Positions 25,727 through 34,688 of a DNA stretch of 37,469 nucleotides are shown piece after piece; position 1 is the first letter of the stretch, and each line of letters opens with the position of its first letter. The notes below the pieces were generated by a model. The model did not search any database and was not told the DNA's origin. It saw only the letters and a program-made list of their open reading frames with translations. Source of the DNA: Cardiobacteriaceae bacterium. Lineage in GTDB: Bacteria > Pseudomonadota > Gammaproteobacteria > Cardiobacteriales > Cardiobacteriaceae. The stretch spans positions 1 to 37,469 of the forward strand of contig JAGBJT010000038.1 of NCBI GenBank assembly GCA_017934275.1, in the 5' to 3' direction. The translations under genes and the position numbers were made by a program.

Positions 25727-26674
25727 ATGTCCGAGAAAAAAAACGAAATCAACTACGAAATTTCCGAAAAAGTCCGTGAATTCTGTGCTTATTTACATAA
25801 CGAACGCGCTCTCGCCAAACTTTCTATCGAGACTTACCGCCGCTCACTTGCCGATTGTGAGCAATATTTCGCCGCAAGCAAAAATTCCAATCTCGCCGAG
25901 CAATCCGCCGAAGATTTGCAGGAATATCTCGCGAATTTACGGCTAAAAAACCTCACACCGCAAACCTTAAACCGTTACCGCGCCGCGATTAAGAGTTTTT
26001 TTCTATGGCTTAACCGTCGCGGTGAGCGCGAAGACAATCCCGCTGCCCTGCTCTCAATTCCGAAAATCCGTAATCAAACTTTGCCTAAATCTCTCTCACC
26101 CGAAGATGTTTCCGCTTTGCTTGCCGCACCAAATGATGCGGAAGATTTCCTTGCCGTGCGAGATTGGGCTTTGTTTGAGCTGATGTATTCCACGGGAATG
26201 CGGCTTGCAGAAATATCCGCTCTCAACTGCCGTGATATTCAGGCAAATCCCGCGCAACCGCTACCCGAAGAAATCATCATTACGGGAAAAGGCGGTAAAG
26301 ATCGCCGTGTTTTTATCGGTAAATTTGCCCGCCTTGCACTGGCGAAATGGTTGGATTTACGCCGCAACATCAGCTCTAACGACGATGCACTATTTATCAG
26401 CGAAAAAGGCAAGCGCATCACCAACCGCAATATCGAACTCCGCCTCCAACGCCTTGCAGCCGAACGGCTTCCCAGCGTTACCGTAACTCCGCATATGCTC
26501 CGCCACAGCTTTGCCGCACATATTTTGCAATCAGGCGGTGATATGCGGGCAGTGCAGGATTTGCTCGGGCATAGCTCGATTAGCACTACACAACGCTATA
26601 CCCATCTAGATTTTCAATATCTCGCCAAAATTTACGATAAAGCCCACCCCAGAGCGAGAAAAGATAAAAAATAG
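25727..26674 (+). CDS. xerC: Site-specific tyrosine recombinase XerC
   Basis: Resolves chromosome dimers at dif together with XerD. 315 residues: N-terminal SAM-like core-binding domain, then the catalytic domain with Arg in STGMRLAE, Lys in GKGGKDR, HMLRHSFAAH (His and Arg), LLGHSS (His) and the Tyr nucleophile in STTQRYTH. The ending YTHLDFQYLAKIYDKAHPRA is typical of XerC rather than XerD. The ATG at 25727 has AGGA six bases upstream; the ATG at 25721 directly abuts AGGA and is less likely. Confidence 0.95.
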   Translation: MSEKKNEINYEISEKVREFCAYLHNERALAKLSIETYRRSLADCEQYFAASKNSNLAEQSAEDLQEYLANLRLKNLTPQTLNRYRAAIKSFFLWLNRRGEREDNPAALLSIPKIRNQTLPKSLSPEDVSALLAAPNDAEDFLAVRDWALFELMYSTGMRLAEISALNCRDIQANPAQPLPEEIIITGKGGKDRRVFIGKFARLALAKWLDLRRNISSNDDALFISEKGKRITNRNIELRLQRLAAERLPSVTVTPHMLRHSFAAHILQSGGDMRAVQDLLGHSSISTTQRYTHLDFQYLAKIYDKAHPRARKDKK

Positions 26675-26735
26675 AATTTCGCGCTCACAAACTTTCAAAA
26701 AAAACAATCTTCTCAACTCAAATCAAGGAATTTTT

Positions 26736-28559
26736 ATGTGCGGAATTGTTGGCGGAGTAGCCGAAAGAAATATTGCTCCAATTCTTCTAGAAGGTCTCAA
26801 ACGCTTGGAATATCGCGGTTATGACTCCGCTGGTGTCGGTTTAATCGAAAAAAACACGCTCCACATCTGCAAAGCCGCTGGGAAAGTGCAAGTTTTGGCA
26901 GACAAAGTTAAGGCAAGCAAAATCCGCGGTTTGACTGGAATCGCACATACTCGCTGGGCAACTCACGGTATCCCGAGCGAAAAAAATGCCCATCCGCACG
27001 CAAGTTCCGAAGAAATCGCGCTGGTGCATAACGGCATCATCGAAAACTATCTAGAAATAAAAGCTGAACTTGCCAGTAAATACGAATTCAAATCAGATAC
27101 CGATAGCGAAGTCATCGCGCATCTCATTCATTTTTATTACGCGCAATCACAGGATTTTGCCGATGCCGTAAAACAAGCAATCTCGCGGCTAAAAGGTGCA
27201 TACGCGCTCGCCGTAATCTGCCGTAACAATCCCGAACAATTGTTTGCTGCATCACGCGGTGCGCCGTTGGTAATTGGTATCGGTATCGGTGAGCATTTCG
27301 TGGCATCGGATTCCTTCGCGCTTCTGCCCGTAACACGGCAATTTATCTATCTCGAAGACGGTGATTTAGCGGAAATATCACGGGAAAATTTCACAATTTG
27401 GGATAAAAACGGCAAAGAAACCGAACGGCAAGTGCAGGAAATTCTGCAAGAAGGCGGCACAGACGGCGCAAAAGCTGGTTTCAGCCACTTTATGCAAAAA
27501 GAAATTTACGAACAACCGTCAGTCATAGCCGCAACTTTGGAAGGAAGAATTCACGCGGGCGAAATCCAAACTACCAGCATTGCACCGCAATTTTTAGAAC
27601 GGCTCAAAGAAGTTGAACATATTCAAATCATCGCTTGTGGAACAAGCTACCACGCGGGACTGGTCGCGAAATATCGTTTGGAAGAACTCGGAATCACCAC
27701 GACAGTCGAAGTTGCCAGCGAATATCTCTACCGTCCAAATGCCGTCGCAAGAAATTCACTATTCATCACCATTTCACAATCTGGCGAAACCGCCGACACT
27801 CTCGCCGCACTCGAAAAAGCAAAAAAATTACCGTATCTCGACTATTTGACAATTTGTAATGTCGCGGAAAGTGCTCTCGTACGCGCTTCCAATTTTGCCC
27901 TACTTACCCGCGCTGGAAGAGAAATCGGTGTCGCATCAACCAAAGCTTTTACCACGCAATTAGTCGTCTTGGATTTCTTGGCGATGCTGATTAGTCAAGC
28001 GAAAAAAATCACAATTAACAGCAGCACCATTGCGGCTTACGGAAATATTTCCTCTGAAATCAAACGCCTACTTGCGCTAAACGAAGAAATTAAAAAAATC
28101 GCCGCTGAAATCAAAGATGCCAAAAGCTGCCTGTTTTTAGGACGCGGTGCGGCTTACCCAATCGCCTGCGAGGCAGCTTTGAAATTAAAAGAACTCACTT
28201 ACATTCACGCCGAAAGCTATCCCTGCGGCGAACTCAAACACGGTCCGCTTGCATTGGTTGATAAAACAATGCCCGTAATTGCAATCGTGCAGGCTGGCGA
28301 ACTCGGCGAAAAAACAATGAACAATCTGAATGAGGTGCAGGCTCGCGGTGGGCGGTTAATTGTGTTCGCGGACAGCCGTGTAAATACCAAAACTATCCAT
28401 ACGGAAAACATCGTGCTGCCGCTCGGCAACTGCGATAACGCAATTTTCCCGATTTTGTCAATCGTGCCGTTACAGCTTCTCGCCTACAACTGCGCGCTTC
28501 TAAAAGGAACGGATATTGACCAACCGAGAAATCTGGCAAAGTCGGTAACCGTGGAATAG
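26736..28559 (+). CDS. glmS: Glutamine--fructose-6-phosphate aminotransferase
   Basis: First step of UDP-GlcNAc synthesis for peptidoglycan and LPS. 607 residues. N-terminal glutaminase domain with nucleophile Cys2 (MCGIVGGV) and RGYDSAGVG; two SIS isomerase domains with CGTSYHAG, SQSGETADTL, ASTKAFTTQL and the conserved C-terminus NLAKSVTVE. AAGGA lies before the ATG. 61 bases after xerC on the same strand. Confidence 0.98.
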   Translation: MCGIVGGVAERNIAPILLEGLKRLEYRGYDSAGVGLIEKNTLHICKAAGKVQVLADKVKASKIRGLTGIAHTRWATHGIPSEKNAHPHASSEEIALVHNGIIENYLEIKAELASKYEFKSDTDSEVIAHLIHFYYAQSQDFADAVKQAISRLKGAYALAVICRNNPEQLFAASRGAPLVIGIGIGEHFVASDSFALLPVTRQFIYLEDGDLAEISRENFTIWDKNGKETERQVQEILQEGGTDGAKAGFSHFMQKEIYEQPSVIAATLEGRIHAGEIQTTSIAPQFLERLKEVEHIQIIACGTSYHAGLVAKYRLEELGITTTVEVASEYLYRPNAVARNSLFITISQSGETADTLAALEKAKKLPYLDYLTICNVAESALVRASNFALLTRAGREIGVASTKAFTTQLVVLDFLAMLISQAKKITINSSTIAAYGNISSEIKRLLALNEEIKKIAAEIKDAKSCLFLGRGAAYPIACEAALKLKELTYIHAESYPCGELKHGPLALVDKTMPVIAIVQAGELGEKTMNNLNEVQARGGRLIVFADSRVNTKTIHTENIVLPLGNCDNAIFPILSIVPLQLLAYNCALLKGTDIDQPRNLAKSVTVE

Positions 28560-28651
28560 GCACTAGAACTACTTTTTAATAAGATGAAACACTATTCAAA
28601 GCAGCGTTTTGGCGTATTCACAATATTTTTTATTTCAAAAAGGCAATAAAA

Positions 28652-30574
28652 ATGATCAACATCACGCTACCCGACGGTAGTCAGAAAAGTTTTGATAAAG
28701 AAGAAATTACAGGGGCGGAAGTCGCAGCAGCAATCGGTGCAGGACTTGCCAAAGCAGCAATCGCGGTAAAAGTAAATGATGAACTACGCGATTTATCCGA
28801 CAAAATCACCGCCGACAGCAGCGTTTCCATCATTACCAATAAGGACGAGGATGGCTTGCACATCATTCGCCACTCCTGCGCTCACCTACTCGGACACGCA
28901 CTCAAACAGCTTTTTCCGACGGCAAAAATGGTTATCGGACCTGTTATCGAAAACGGTTTTTACTATGACATCGACTGCGAACACCGCTTCTCACCTGATG
29001 ATTTAGGCGCAATCGAAGCCAGAATGAAAGAACTTGCCGCAACGAAATATGAAGTCATCAAAAAATGGACTAAAACAGCGGATGCTCGGCAAGTTTTCCA
29101 AGATAGAAATGAAGATTTCAAAATCCGCCTCATCGACGATTTCGACGATACGGTAAAAGAGGTCGGGCTCTATCACCATCAGGAATACATCGATATGTGC
29201 CGCGGTCCGCACATTCCTGATATGGGAAAAATTAAAGCTTTCAAATTAACCAAACTTTCAGGTTCATACTGGCGTGGAGATGCAAACGGCGAACCGCTGC
29301 AACGCATTTACGGTGTCGCTTTCCGCAATCAAAAAGAACTAGACGAATATTTAACTCAACTTGCCGAAGCTGAAAAACGCGACCATCGCAAAATCGGTAA
29401 AGCACTCGATTTATTCCACCTGCAAGAAGAAGCACCAGGAATGGTTTTCTGGCACGCCAAAGGTTGGACAATCTACAAAACGCTCGAAAATTACATTCGC
29501 GATAAGCTCAAAAAATACGGCTACGAAGAAGTGCAAGGTCCGCAAATTCTCGACCGTTCGCTCTGGGAAAAATCAGGACACTGGGACAAATTCGGCAACA
29601 ATATGTTCACTTGCTGTATCGACGAACACGACTACGCCGTCAAACCGATGAACTGCCCTGGACATATCCAAATTTTCAATCAAGGTTTGCGCTCCTACCG
29701 TGAATTACCAATCCGTTACGCTGAATTCGGCATCTGCCACCGTAATGAACCGTCTGGAACGCTACACGGAATAATGCGCGTGCGCCGCTTCGTGCAAGAC
29801 GACGGTCATATTTTTTGTAGCGAAAATCAAATCAAATCTGAAATCGAACGCTGCTGCCAAATGGTTTATGAGGTCTATCAAGATTTCGGTTTTAATGAAG
29901 TCGAACTCGCGCTCTCAACTCGCCCCGAAAAACGCGTCGGTAGCGAGGAAATTTGGGATAAAGCCGAACAAGCATTGAAAGAAGCTTTGGAAGGACAAGG
30001 TTTGAATTACCGTCTGCAACCTGGCGAAGGCGCGTTTTACGGTCCGAAAATTGAATTTACATTGAAAGATAGCATCGGACGGCGTTGGCAATGCGGCACG
30101 GTGCAGCTCGATTTCTCAATGCCAACTAGACTCGGCGCACAATTCGTAGCGGAGAACGGTGAAAAACAAACGCCCGTAATGATTCATCGTGCAGTTCTCG
30201 GCTCACTGGAAAGATTTATCGGAATTTTGATTGAACAACACGCTGGAATTTTGCCCGTATGGCTCTCGCCAGTGCAGGCGGTAGTGATGCCAATTACCGA
30301 TGCGCAAGATGATTGCGTGAATAAAGTATTCGATGAATTGCAAGAAGCTGGTGTGCGCGTTGAGAAAGATTTGAGAAATGAAAAAATTAACTATAAAATA
30401 CGCAACCACACTCTACTTCGCGTGCCGTATATGCTGGTTATCGGCGACCGAGAAAAAGAATCGAATACAGTTTCTGTTCGCACTCGGGACGGCAAAAATC
30501 TTGGTGTAATGCAAATTAAAGAATTTATCGAACGCATAAACCAAGCAAATTTAACGAAATCACAGGAGATTTAA
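28652..30574 (+). CDS. thrS: Threonyl-tRNA synthetase
   Basis: 640 residues, class II synthetase. N-terminal TGS domain (1-62), editing domain with [11 protein letters not shown] and CRGPHIP, and the catalytic core with zinc ligands in MNCPGH, the [14 protein letters not shown] motif 2 and the [12 protein letters not shown] motif 3, then the anticodon domain. Its TAA is followed after two bases by the infC start, and the infC ribosome site lies inside its last codons. thrS-infC-rpmI-rplT is the standard gammaproteobacterial order. Confidence 0.98.
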   Translation: MINITLPDGSQKSFDKEEITGAEVAAAIGAGLAKAAIAVKVNDELRDLSDKITADSSVSIITNKDEDGLHIIRHSCAHLLGHALKQLFPTAKMVIGPVIENGFYYDIDCEHRFSPDDLGAIEARMKELAATKYEVIKKWTKTADARQVFQDRNEDFKIRLIDDFDDTVKEVGLYHHQEYIDMCRGPHIPDMGKIKAFKLTKLSGSYWRGDANGEPLQRIYGVAFRNQKELDEYLTQLAEAEKRDHRKIGKALDLFHLQEEAPGMVFWHAKGWTIYKTLENYIRDKLKKYGYEEVQGPQILDRSLWEKSGHWDKFGNNMFTCCIDEHDYAVKPMNCPGHIQIFNQGLRSYRELPIRYAEFGICHRNEPSGTLHGIMRVRRFVQDDGHIFCSENQIKSEIERCCQMVYEVYQDFGFNEVELALSTRPEKRVGSEEIWDKAEQALKEALEGQGLNYRLQPGEGAFYGPKIEFTLKDSIGRRWQCGTVQLDFSMPTRLGAQFVAENGEKQTPVMIHRAVLGSLERFIGILIEQHAGILPVWLSPVQAVVMPITDAQDDCVNKVFDELQEAGVRVEKDLRNEKINYKIRNHTLLRVPYMLVIGDREKESNTVSVRTRDGKNLGVMQIKEFIERINQANLTKSQEI

Positions 30575-30576
30575 CA

Positions 30577-31107
30577 ATAGCTCGCACAGACGCAAAACAG
30601 AACGAACCGCGTAAAAACGAAGAAATCCGCGAAAAGTCCGTTCTTTTAATTGGTGCAGACGGAGAACAAGTCGGCGTAGTTTCAATCGAACAAGCATTAG
30701 ATAAAGCTTTCGAATTAAATCTAGATTTAGTCGAAGTCGCCGCGAATGCAAAACCGCCAGTCTGCAAGTTAATGGATTACAACAAATTCCGCTTCGAACA
30801 GCAAAAAAAGCAAAAAGAAGCACGGAAAAACCAAAAGCAAATCCAAATCAAAGAATTAAAATTTCGTCCTGGAACTGATGTTGGAGACTATCAGGTCAAG
30901 CTACGCAACCTAGTGCGTTTCCTTAATGACGGGGACAAGGTAAAAATCACCGTTCGCTTTCGCGGTCGGGAACTTGCTCATCAGGATTTAGGACAAAAAC
31001 TCCTCGACAGAATTGAAGCTGAAACCGCTGAAATCGCAGTTGTAGAGCAAAAAGCTGGAATGGAAGGTCGCCAAATGGTGATGCTGCTCGCTCCAACTAA
31101 AAAATAA
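30577..31107 (+). CDS. infC: Translation initiation factor IF-3, with AUA start codon
   Basis: 176 residues. N-terminal domain with [21 protein letters not shown] and [20 protein letters not shown], the Lys-rich linker, and C-terminal domain with [20 protein letters not shown] and GREL. The family N-terminus is in frame from 30577, where the codon is ATA, preceded by AGGAGA at 30564-30569 with ideal 7-base spacing. The first ATG in this frame is only at 30772, in the middle of the N-domain. IF3 discriminates against non-canonical starts, so an AUA start gives autoregulation as AUU does in E. coli. Confidence 0.93.
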   Translation: MARTDAKQNEPRKNEEIREKSVLLIGADGEQVGVVSIEQALDKAFELNLDLVEVAANAKPPVCKLMDYNKFRFEQQKKQKEARKNQKQIQIKELKFRPGTDVGDYQVKLRNLVRFLNDGDKVKITVRFRGRELAHQDLGQKLLDRIEAETAEIAVVEQKAGMEGRQMVMLLAPTKK

Positions 31108-31123
31108 CCCCGTCGAAAAAAGT

Positions 31124-31179
31124 GCTCGTGAGTTGATAAATATTGATGATTTTTCTTGAATTTTCAGTTACTTACGAGC
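31124..31179 (+). promoter_or_regulatory. Long-range stem between infC and rpmI (L20 operator candidate)
   Basis: GCTCGTGAGT (31124-31133) pairs over ten positions, one a G-U, with ACTTACGAGC (31170-31179) around a 36-base AT-rich loop. There is no T-run after it, so it is not a terminator. In E. coli L20 represses rpmI-rplT by binding structured RNA in this same interval. Confidence 0.45.
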
Positions 31180-31211
31180 TTGATTATTAGGCAAAAAATG
31201 CGGAGTCAAAA

Positions 31212-31400
31212 ATGCCAAAAATGAAAACACATAGAGGCGCAGCAAAACGCTTCAAAAAAACTAAAAACGGTTATACCGTCGGACACGCTCATGTTCGCCA
31301 TATCCTCACCAAAAAAACCACTAAACGCAAAAGACAATTACGCGGAACTTTGGAAGTTCATAAGTCTGATGTTCGTGCAGTTCGGCAAATGATTGGTTAG
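31212..31400 (+). CDS. rpmI: Ribosomal protein L35
   Basis: 62 residues beginning [16 protein letters not shown] and containing [16 protein letters not shown], diagnostic of L35 (usually 64-65 residues). The ATG at 31212 follows GGAG, and rplT starts 9 bases after its stop. Confidence 0.97.
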   Translation: MPKMKTHRGAAKRFKKTKNGYTVGHAHVRHILTKKTTKRKRQLRGTLEVHKSDVRAVRQMIG

Positions 31401-31409
31401 GAGTAAAAA

Positions 31410-31763
31410 ATGGCAAGAGTAAAAAGAGGTGTTCAAGCACGCGCCCGTCATAAAAAAGTCCTCAAAGCTGCCAAAGGCTATTACAACGCAAGACGCAAAG
31501 TTTTCCGCGTTGCTAATCAAGCGGTAATAAAAGCTGGTCAATACGCTTACCGCGACCGTAAAGCTAAAAAACGCGAATTTCGTAAATTGTGGATTATTCG
31601 GATTAACGCTGCCGCTAGAATTCACGGTTTAAGTTATAGCCGTTTTATCAATGGTCTTAAAAAAGCTGGAATTGCAATCGACCGTAAAATTCTCGCAGAA
31701 CTTGCGGTTTATAACAAAGCAGTTTTTGCAGCTTTGGCAGAAAAGGCAAAATCATCTTTATAA
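31410..31763 (+). CDS. rplT: Ribosomal protein L20
   Basis: 117 residues: [55 protein letters not shown] and [13 protein letters not shown], all standard for L20, an early-assembly 23S rRNA binder and repressor of its own operon. GGAG seven bases before the ATG. Downstream one would expect pheS-pheT; a CheX-like gene is there instead. Confidence 0.98.
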   Translation: MARVKRGVQARARHKKVLKAAKGYYNARRKVFRVANQAVIKAGQYAYRDRKAKKREFRKLWIIRINAAARIHGLSYSRFINGLKKAGIAIDRKILAELAVYNKAVFAALAEKAKSSL

Positions 31764-31807
31764 TTTTCGTGGATTACAACTCACTCAACTAAATTTGGAA
31801 ATTCACT

Positions 31808-32275
31808 ATGATCGAAGAAAGAAAAATTCAAGTTTTCATTGACGGGATTGCCCGTTTTTTTAACGAAGTCAACAATATTGATGTTGAAATAGGAACTCCA
31901 TATTTAGTTGAAAACACTAATCCCCAATCCAGCGATTTCACGGGAATTATCGGTATTTCAGGTCCTTATCGCGGTTGTGTTTATTTTTCTGCACCGCGTG
32001 TGCTCTTGCAGCATGTGCTAGTGAGTATCGGAGAAATGGGTTCAACTGATGAGGAAATGTTCGATTTAGTCGGTGAAATTGCTAATACTATTTCTGGTAA
32101 TGCACGCAGCGAATACGGTGAAAGTTTTATGATTTCCGTGCCAGTGGTGATAAACGGTGTTCCTAGCGATATTTATCTTCCGCCAGATTCTCGTTCTTAT
32201 GTCATTCCGATTTCTTGGAAAACATATTCATCGGTAATCGTGGTTTGCTTACAAGAAAACAAAGTTAATAGATAG
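31808..32275 (+). CDS. CheX-like phosphatase-family protein
   Basis: 155 residues. Fold pattern and the helix LVGEIANTISGNAR match the CheX/CheC group, with the ExxN phosphatase motif at E90-N93; the ISVPVVINGVPSDI and YVIPISW strands also fit. In chemotactic bacteria CheX dephosphorylates CheY-P; no che gene is here, and this species may be non-flagellated, so a twitching or other response-regulator partner is possible. It lies 44 bases after rplT without a terminator between them and is followed by one, so it probably belongs to the thrS-infC-rpmI-rplT transcript. Confidence 0.75.
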   Translation: MIEERKIQVFIDGIARFFNEVNNIDVEIGTPYLVENTNPQSSDFTGIIGISGPYRGCVYFSAPRVLLQHVLVSIGEMGSTDEEMFDLVGEIANTISGNARSEYGESFMISVPVVINGVPSDIYLPPDSRSYVIPISWKTYSSVIVVCLQENKVNR

Positions 32276-32313
32276 AAAGTATTTTCTGTTTTTTGTTCAT
32301 AATTTTTCCTCCT

Positions 32314-32342
32314 CGCCAGCATTGTTTGCTGGCGTATTTTTA
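32314..32342 (+). terminator. Terminator after the CheX-like gene
   Basis: Perfect 8-bp stem CGCCAGCA/TGCTGGCG (32314-32321 with 32327-32334), 5-base loop, then TATTTTTA. It ends the ribosomal-protein transcript ten bases before the trmA start codon. Confidence 0.8.
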
Positions 32343-32351
32343 TTTATAAAA

Positions 32352-33440
32352 ATGATTTATTCCGAAGAATTAACTAGCAAAGCACAATTTATTCAAAATT
32401 TATTTTCTGATTTTTACCGCGGAGACTGGGATATTTTTGCCTCCAATCCCGAACATTTCCGAATGCGGGCAGAATTTCGTATTTGGCGCGACGGTGAAAA
32501 TATTTCCTATGCGATGTCGCCAAGTGGTGAAAAAATTTCGGCAAAAAATGTAATTTTGCTTGACACTTTCCCCGTTGCGAGTTTGCGGATAAACCGTGCG
32601 ATGCCGTGTTTATTAGAGATTATCCGTTCCGAACAGGTCTTAAATCACAAGTTATTTCAGGTGGAATTTTTATCGACTTCTCGTGATGATTTACTCATCA
32701 CTTTGATTTACCACCGCAAGCTGGACGATACTTGGAAAAACGCGGCAAAAAAAATTAAAGAAAAGCTAAATACGGCGGTGATTGGTCGTTCGCGTGGCGA
32801 GAAAATTGTTTTGTCGCGAGATTTTGTGCGGGAAGAATTTACCGTCAATAGTGAGAAGTTTTCATATTTGCAATATGAGCAGAGTTTTTCGCAACCAAAT
32901 GCCGAAATTTGCCGTGAAATGCTTAATTGGACGCAAAAGCAAGCGCGAAATTTAACCGAACTCAAAAACCGTGATTTGCTAGAACTTTATTGCGGTAACG
33001 GTAATTTTTCGCTACCGATGTCGCGGGTTTTTCGACGAGTTTTAGCGACGGAAATTAGTAAAACGAGCGTTATGGCACTGCGGCAAAATGTGGCGAATAA
33101 CAAAATTCGCAATATTGATTTAGCGCGGCTTTCCGCGGAGGAATTGTCCGAAGCTTTTGCGGGAAAACGGGAATTCAAGCGTCTCAAAGAAGCAAATATC
33201 AATCTAGAAAACTATGATTTTGCTGCCGTGCTGGTTGATCCGCCGCGAGCGGGAGTTGATAAAAATACCTTAAAAATTTTGAAAAATTTTTCTTATATTT
33301 TTTACATTTCTTGTAATCCCGCAACGCTAGCTGAAAATTTACGCGAGCTTACGGAACATAAAGTTATTGCAGCGGCGATGTTCGATCAATTTCCACATAC
33401 GCCGCACATTGAAACGGCAGTTGTATTACAGTTGAAATAA
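32352..33440 (+). CDS. trmA: tRNA (uracil-5-)-methyltransferase
   Basis: Makes m5U54 in the T-loop of tRNAs using SAM. 362 residues, E. coli size. No N-terminal TRAM domain, as for TrmA. SAM motif LLELYCGNGNFSLPMS, DPPRAGVD, and the nucleophile Cys in YISCNPATL; the C-terminus DQFPHTPHIETAVVLQ is diagnostic. The ATG at 32352 has no visible Shine-Dalgarno; the upstream in-frame TTG lies inside the terminator and is rejected. It ends one base before the convergent ygfB stop. Confidence 0.95.
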   Translation: MIYSEELTSKAQFIQNLFSDFYRGDWDIFASNPEHFRMRAEFRIWRDGENISYAMSPSGEKISAKNVILLDTFPVASLRINRAMPCLLEIIRSEQVLNHKLFQVEFLSTSRDDLLITLIYHRKLDDTWKNAAKKIKEKLNTAVIGRSRGEKIVLSRDFVREEFTVNSEKFSYLQYEQSFSQPNAEICREMLNWTQKQARNLTELKNRDLLELYCGNGNFSLPMSRVFRRVLATEISKTSVMALRQNVANNKIRNIDLARLSAEELSEAFAGKREFKRLKEANINLENYDFAAVLVDPPRAGVDKNTLKILKNFSYIFYISCNPATLAENLRELTEHKVIAAAMFDQFPHTPHIETAVVLQLK

Positions 33441-33441
33441 T

Positions 33442-33960
33442 TTATTCCGCCGAATGCATACGGATATAAATCATAATCACACCCATTCGGCAATATTCTT
33501 CCAAATTGAGCAGCATTGTTAAATTCGCGTCAGACGGTTCAAGATTGGTATCTAATTTCGAAAATTCTTTGATATCTTGGATATATTCGTTTATGTCCGC
33601 CTCGAGTTGTTTAATTTGCGGTGCGAATTCCTTTTCCTGCTGCAAAAATGCGAAAACATTCAAAAATCCGTAAATCCAAGAAACAAACTGCTCTGCTCTT
33701 TCCTTCGGCATTGCTTCTTCTTCAAGCACGAGTTGATAACCGAATTCGATATCCTGCAATTGTTCGCTGATTTCTTTTTGCACTTCATTGACGAATTTTT
33801 CTTCTTCTGTTTTATCGAGAATGAAGATATTTTTAATGTATTTTTCACCGCCAAATGCCGTAAAAGCACTCAACATTCCCTGCATTTCTGACGGTGCATA
33901 CCAACAATCTAACCGTTCTATTTCGCTTTTTAATTTTGGATAATCGAATTGTCCTGACAT
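33442..33960 (-). CDS. ygfB: UPF0149 family protein YgfB
   Basis: 172 residues, acidic and helical. SEMQGMLSAFTAFGG near the N-terminus and WIYGFLNVFAF in the middle are the UPF0149 hallmarks. Relatives influence beta-lactam resistance and the ubiH/pepP neighbourhood in some species; biochemical role unknown. In E. coli ygfB also diverges from zapA, so the gene order is conserved, but here a miniature element separates them. Likely -10 at 34008-34013. Confidence 0.88.
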   Translation of the reverse strand: MSGQFDYPKLKSEIERLDCWYAPSEMQGMLSAFTAFGGEKYIKNIFILDKTEEEKFVNEVQKEISEQLQDIEFGYQLVLEEEAMPKERAEQFVSWIYGFLNVFAFLQQEKEFAPQIKQLEADINEYIQDIKEFSKLDTNLEPSDANLTMLLNLEEYCRMGVIMIYIRMHSAE

Positions 33961-34007
33961 AAATAATTCCTGGAGGTTTTTAATAAGTCTTTTATTTGTT
34001 GCGAAAA

Positions 34008-34013
34008 ATTATA
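34008..34013 (-). promoter_or_regulatory. -10 hexamer of ygfB promoter
   Basis: Consensus TATAAT on the minus strand, 48 bases before the ygfB ATG. No good -35 at normal spacing is seen (a TTGTCG lies 21 bases upstream). The miniature element begins 25 bases beyond. Confidence 0.5.
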
Positions 34014-34042
34014 AAACTATGCGCGCAGGAAAATCGACAATA

Positions 34043-34174
34043 GGGCGTATCTAAAAATTCATTTTTTACCGTTCTCCGAAAATAAAAAGAGAGGGGCTTG
34101 TGGGACGGCTGCCCCACTCCCCGCTTTTTTGAATTTGCAAATCAACCGTCAAATATCAATTTTTAGACAAACCC
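34043..34174. mobile_element. 132-bp MITE-like element with 30-bp inverted ends and AATA target duplication
   Basis: The ends GGGCGTATCTAAAAATTC... (34043-34072) and the complement of 34145-34174 (GGGTTTGTCTAAAAATTG...) match at 23 of 30 positions. Both sides are flanked by AATA (34039-34042 and 34175-34178), a 4-base target duplication. It has no coding capacity; the middle is a strong hairpin. GGG ends with a 4-base duplication recall IS5-group transposases, but the parent element is not in the window. It lies between divergent ygfB and the zapB-like gene. Confidence 0.7.
34092..34130. terminator. Strong hairpin inside the 132-bp element
   Basis: AGGGG and GTGGG (34092-34105 region) pair with CCCAC and CCCC (34113-34122), followed by GCTTTTTT on the plus strand; the minus strand also has a T-rich tail (CTTTTTATTTT). 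It could insulate the two divergent genes from transcription entering from either side. Confidence 0.55.
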
Positions 34175-34182
34175 AATATTTG

Positions 34183-34188
34183 TATAAT
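34183..34188 (+). promoter_or_regulatory. -10 hexamer of the zapB-zapA promoter
   Basis: Perfect TATAAT, nine bases outside the right end of the 132-bp element, so the -35 region at normal spacing (about 34159-34165, TTTTTA-like) lies within the element's inverted repeat. Confidence 0.55.
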
Positions 34189-34241
34189 CCCGCGCTTTCT
34201 TGACAATCCCTCAAATTTATTTTTCACTTTTAAGGAAACAT

Positions 34242-34685
34242 ATGAAAACGCTTGAACGGTTGCGAATTGAAGAATTAAAAAATGTCGAAAAGCAGGTTAA
34301 TGAATTATTAAGATTATGGCGGAAGCAGCAAAAAGAATTCCAAGATTTACAGCAAAGGTATGACAAATTATCACGGGAACATCAGCAAGTTCAGGTTAGC
34401 TCTTCCAGTCAAATTGATGATATTAGCAACCAGCATCAACAAGAATTAGAAAGAGTAAATGAGCAATGGCAAGATCAATACGAAGAAAAAATCAGCCAAC
34501 TTGATAATGAAAAAGCGACCATCGAAGAAAATTACCGCCGTCAATTAGCCGCAACCGAACGAGATTATTCCGAAAGATTAGAAAATTTAACCCGTCAAGT
34601 TGAGCGCGAAAGAGCCGTAAAAGAAGCATTACTGGCAAGAATTCGTAGCATCGATAATCTTGATTTAATCGGACAGGAGCACTAA
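34242..34685 (+). CDS. Coiled-coil protein, ZapB-like
   Basis: 147 residues, nearly all coiled coil, rich in Glu, Gln, Arg and Leu, no signal peptide. The ATG at 34242 has TAAGGA five bases upstream; an extension to 34200 is rejected. A short ZapB-like or TIGR02449 coiled-coil protein commonly precedes zapA in gammaproteobacteria and stabilises the Z ring through ZapA. This protein is about twice as long as those (70-80 residues), so the link rests on fold and position. Confidence 0.65.
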   Translation: MKTLERLRIEELKNVEKQVNELLRLWRKQQKEFQDLQQRYDKLSREHQQVQVSSSSQIDDISNQHQQELERVNEQWQDQYEEKISQLDNEKATIEENYRRQLAATERDYSERLENLTRQVERERAVKEALLARIRSIDNLDLIGQEH

Positions 34686-34688
34686 AAA

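Noticed and set aside
30525-30823. Minus-strand frames over the 5' part of infC
   Set aside because: The plus strand here encodes the conserved IF3 N-domain; the opposite frames are shadows.
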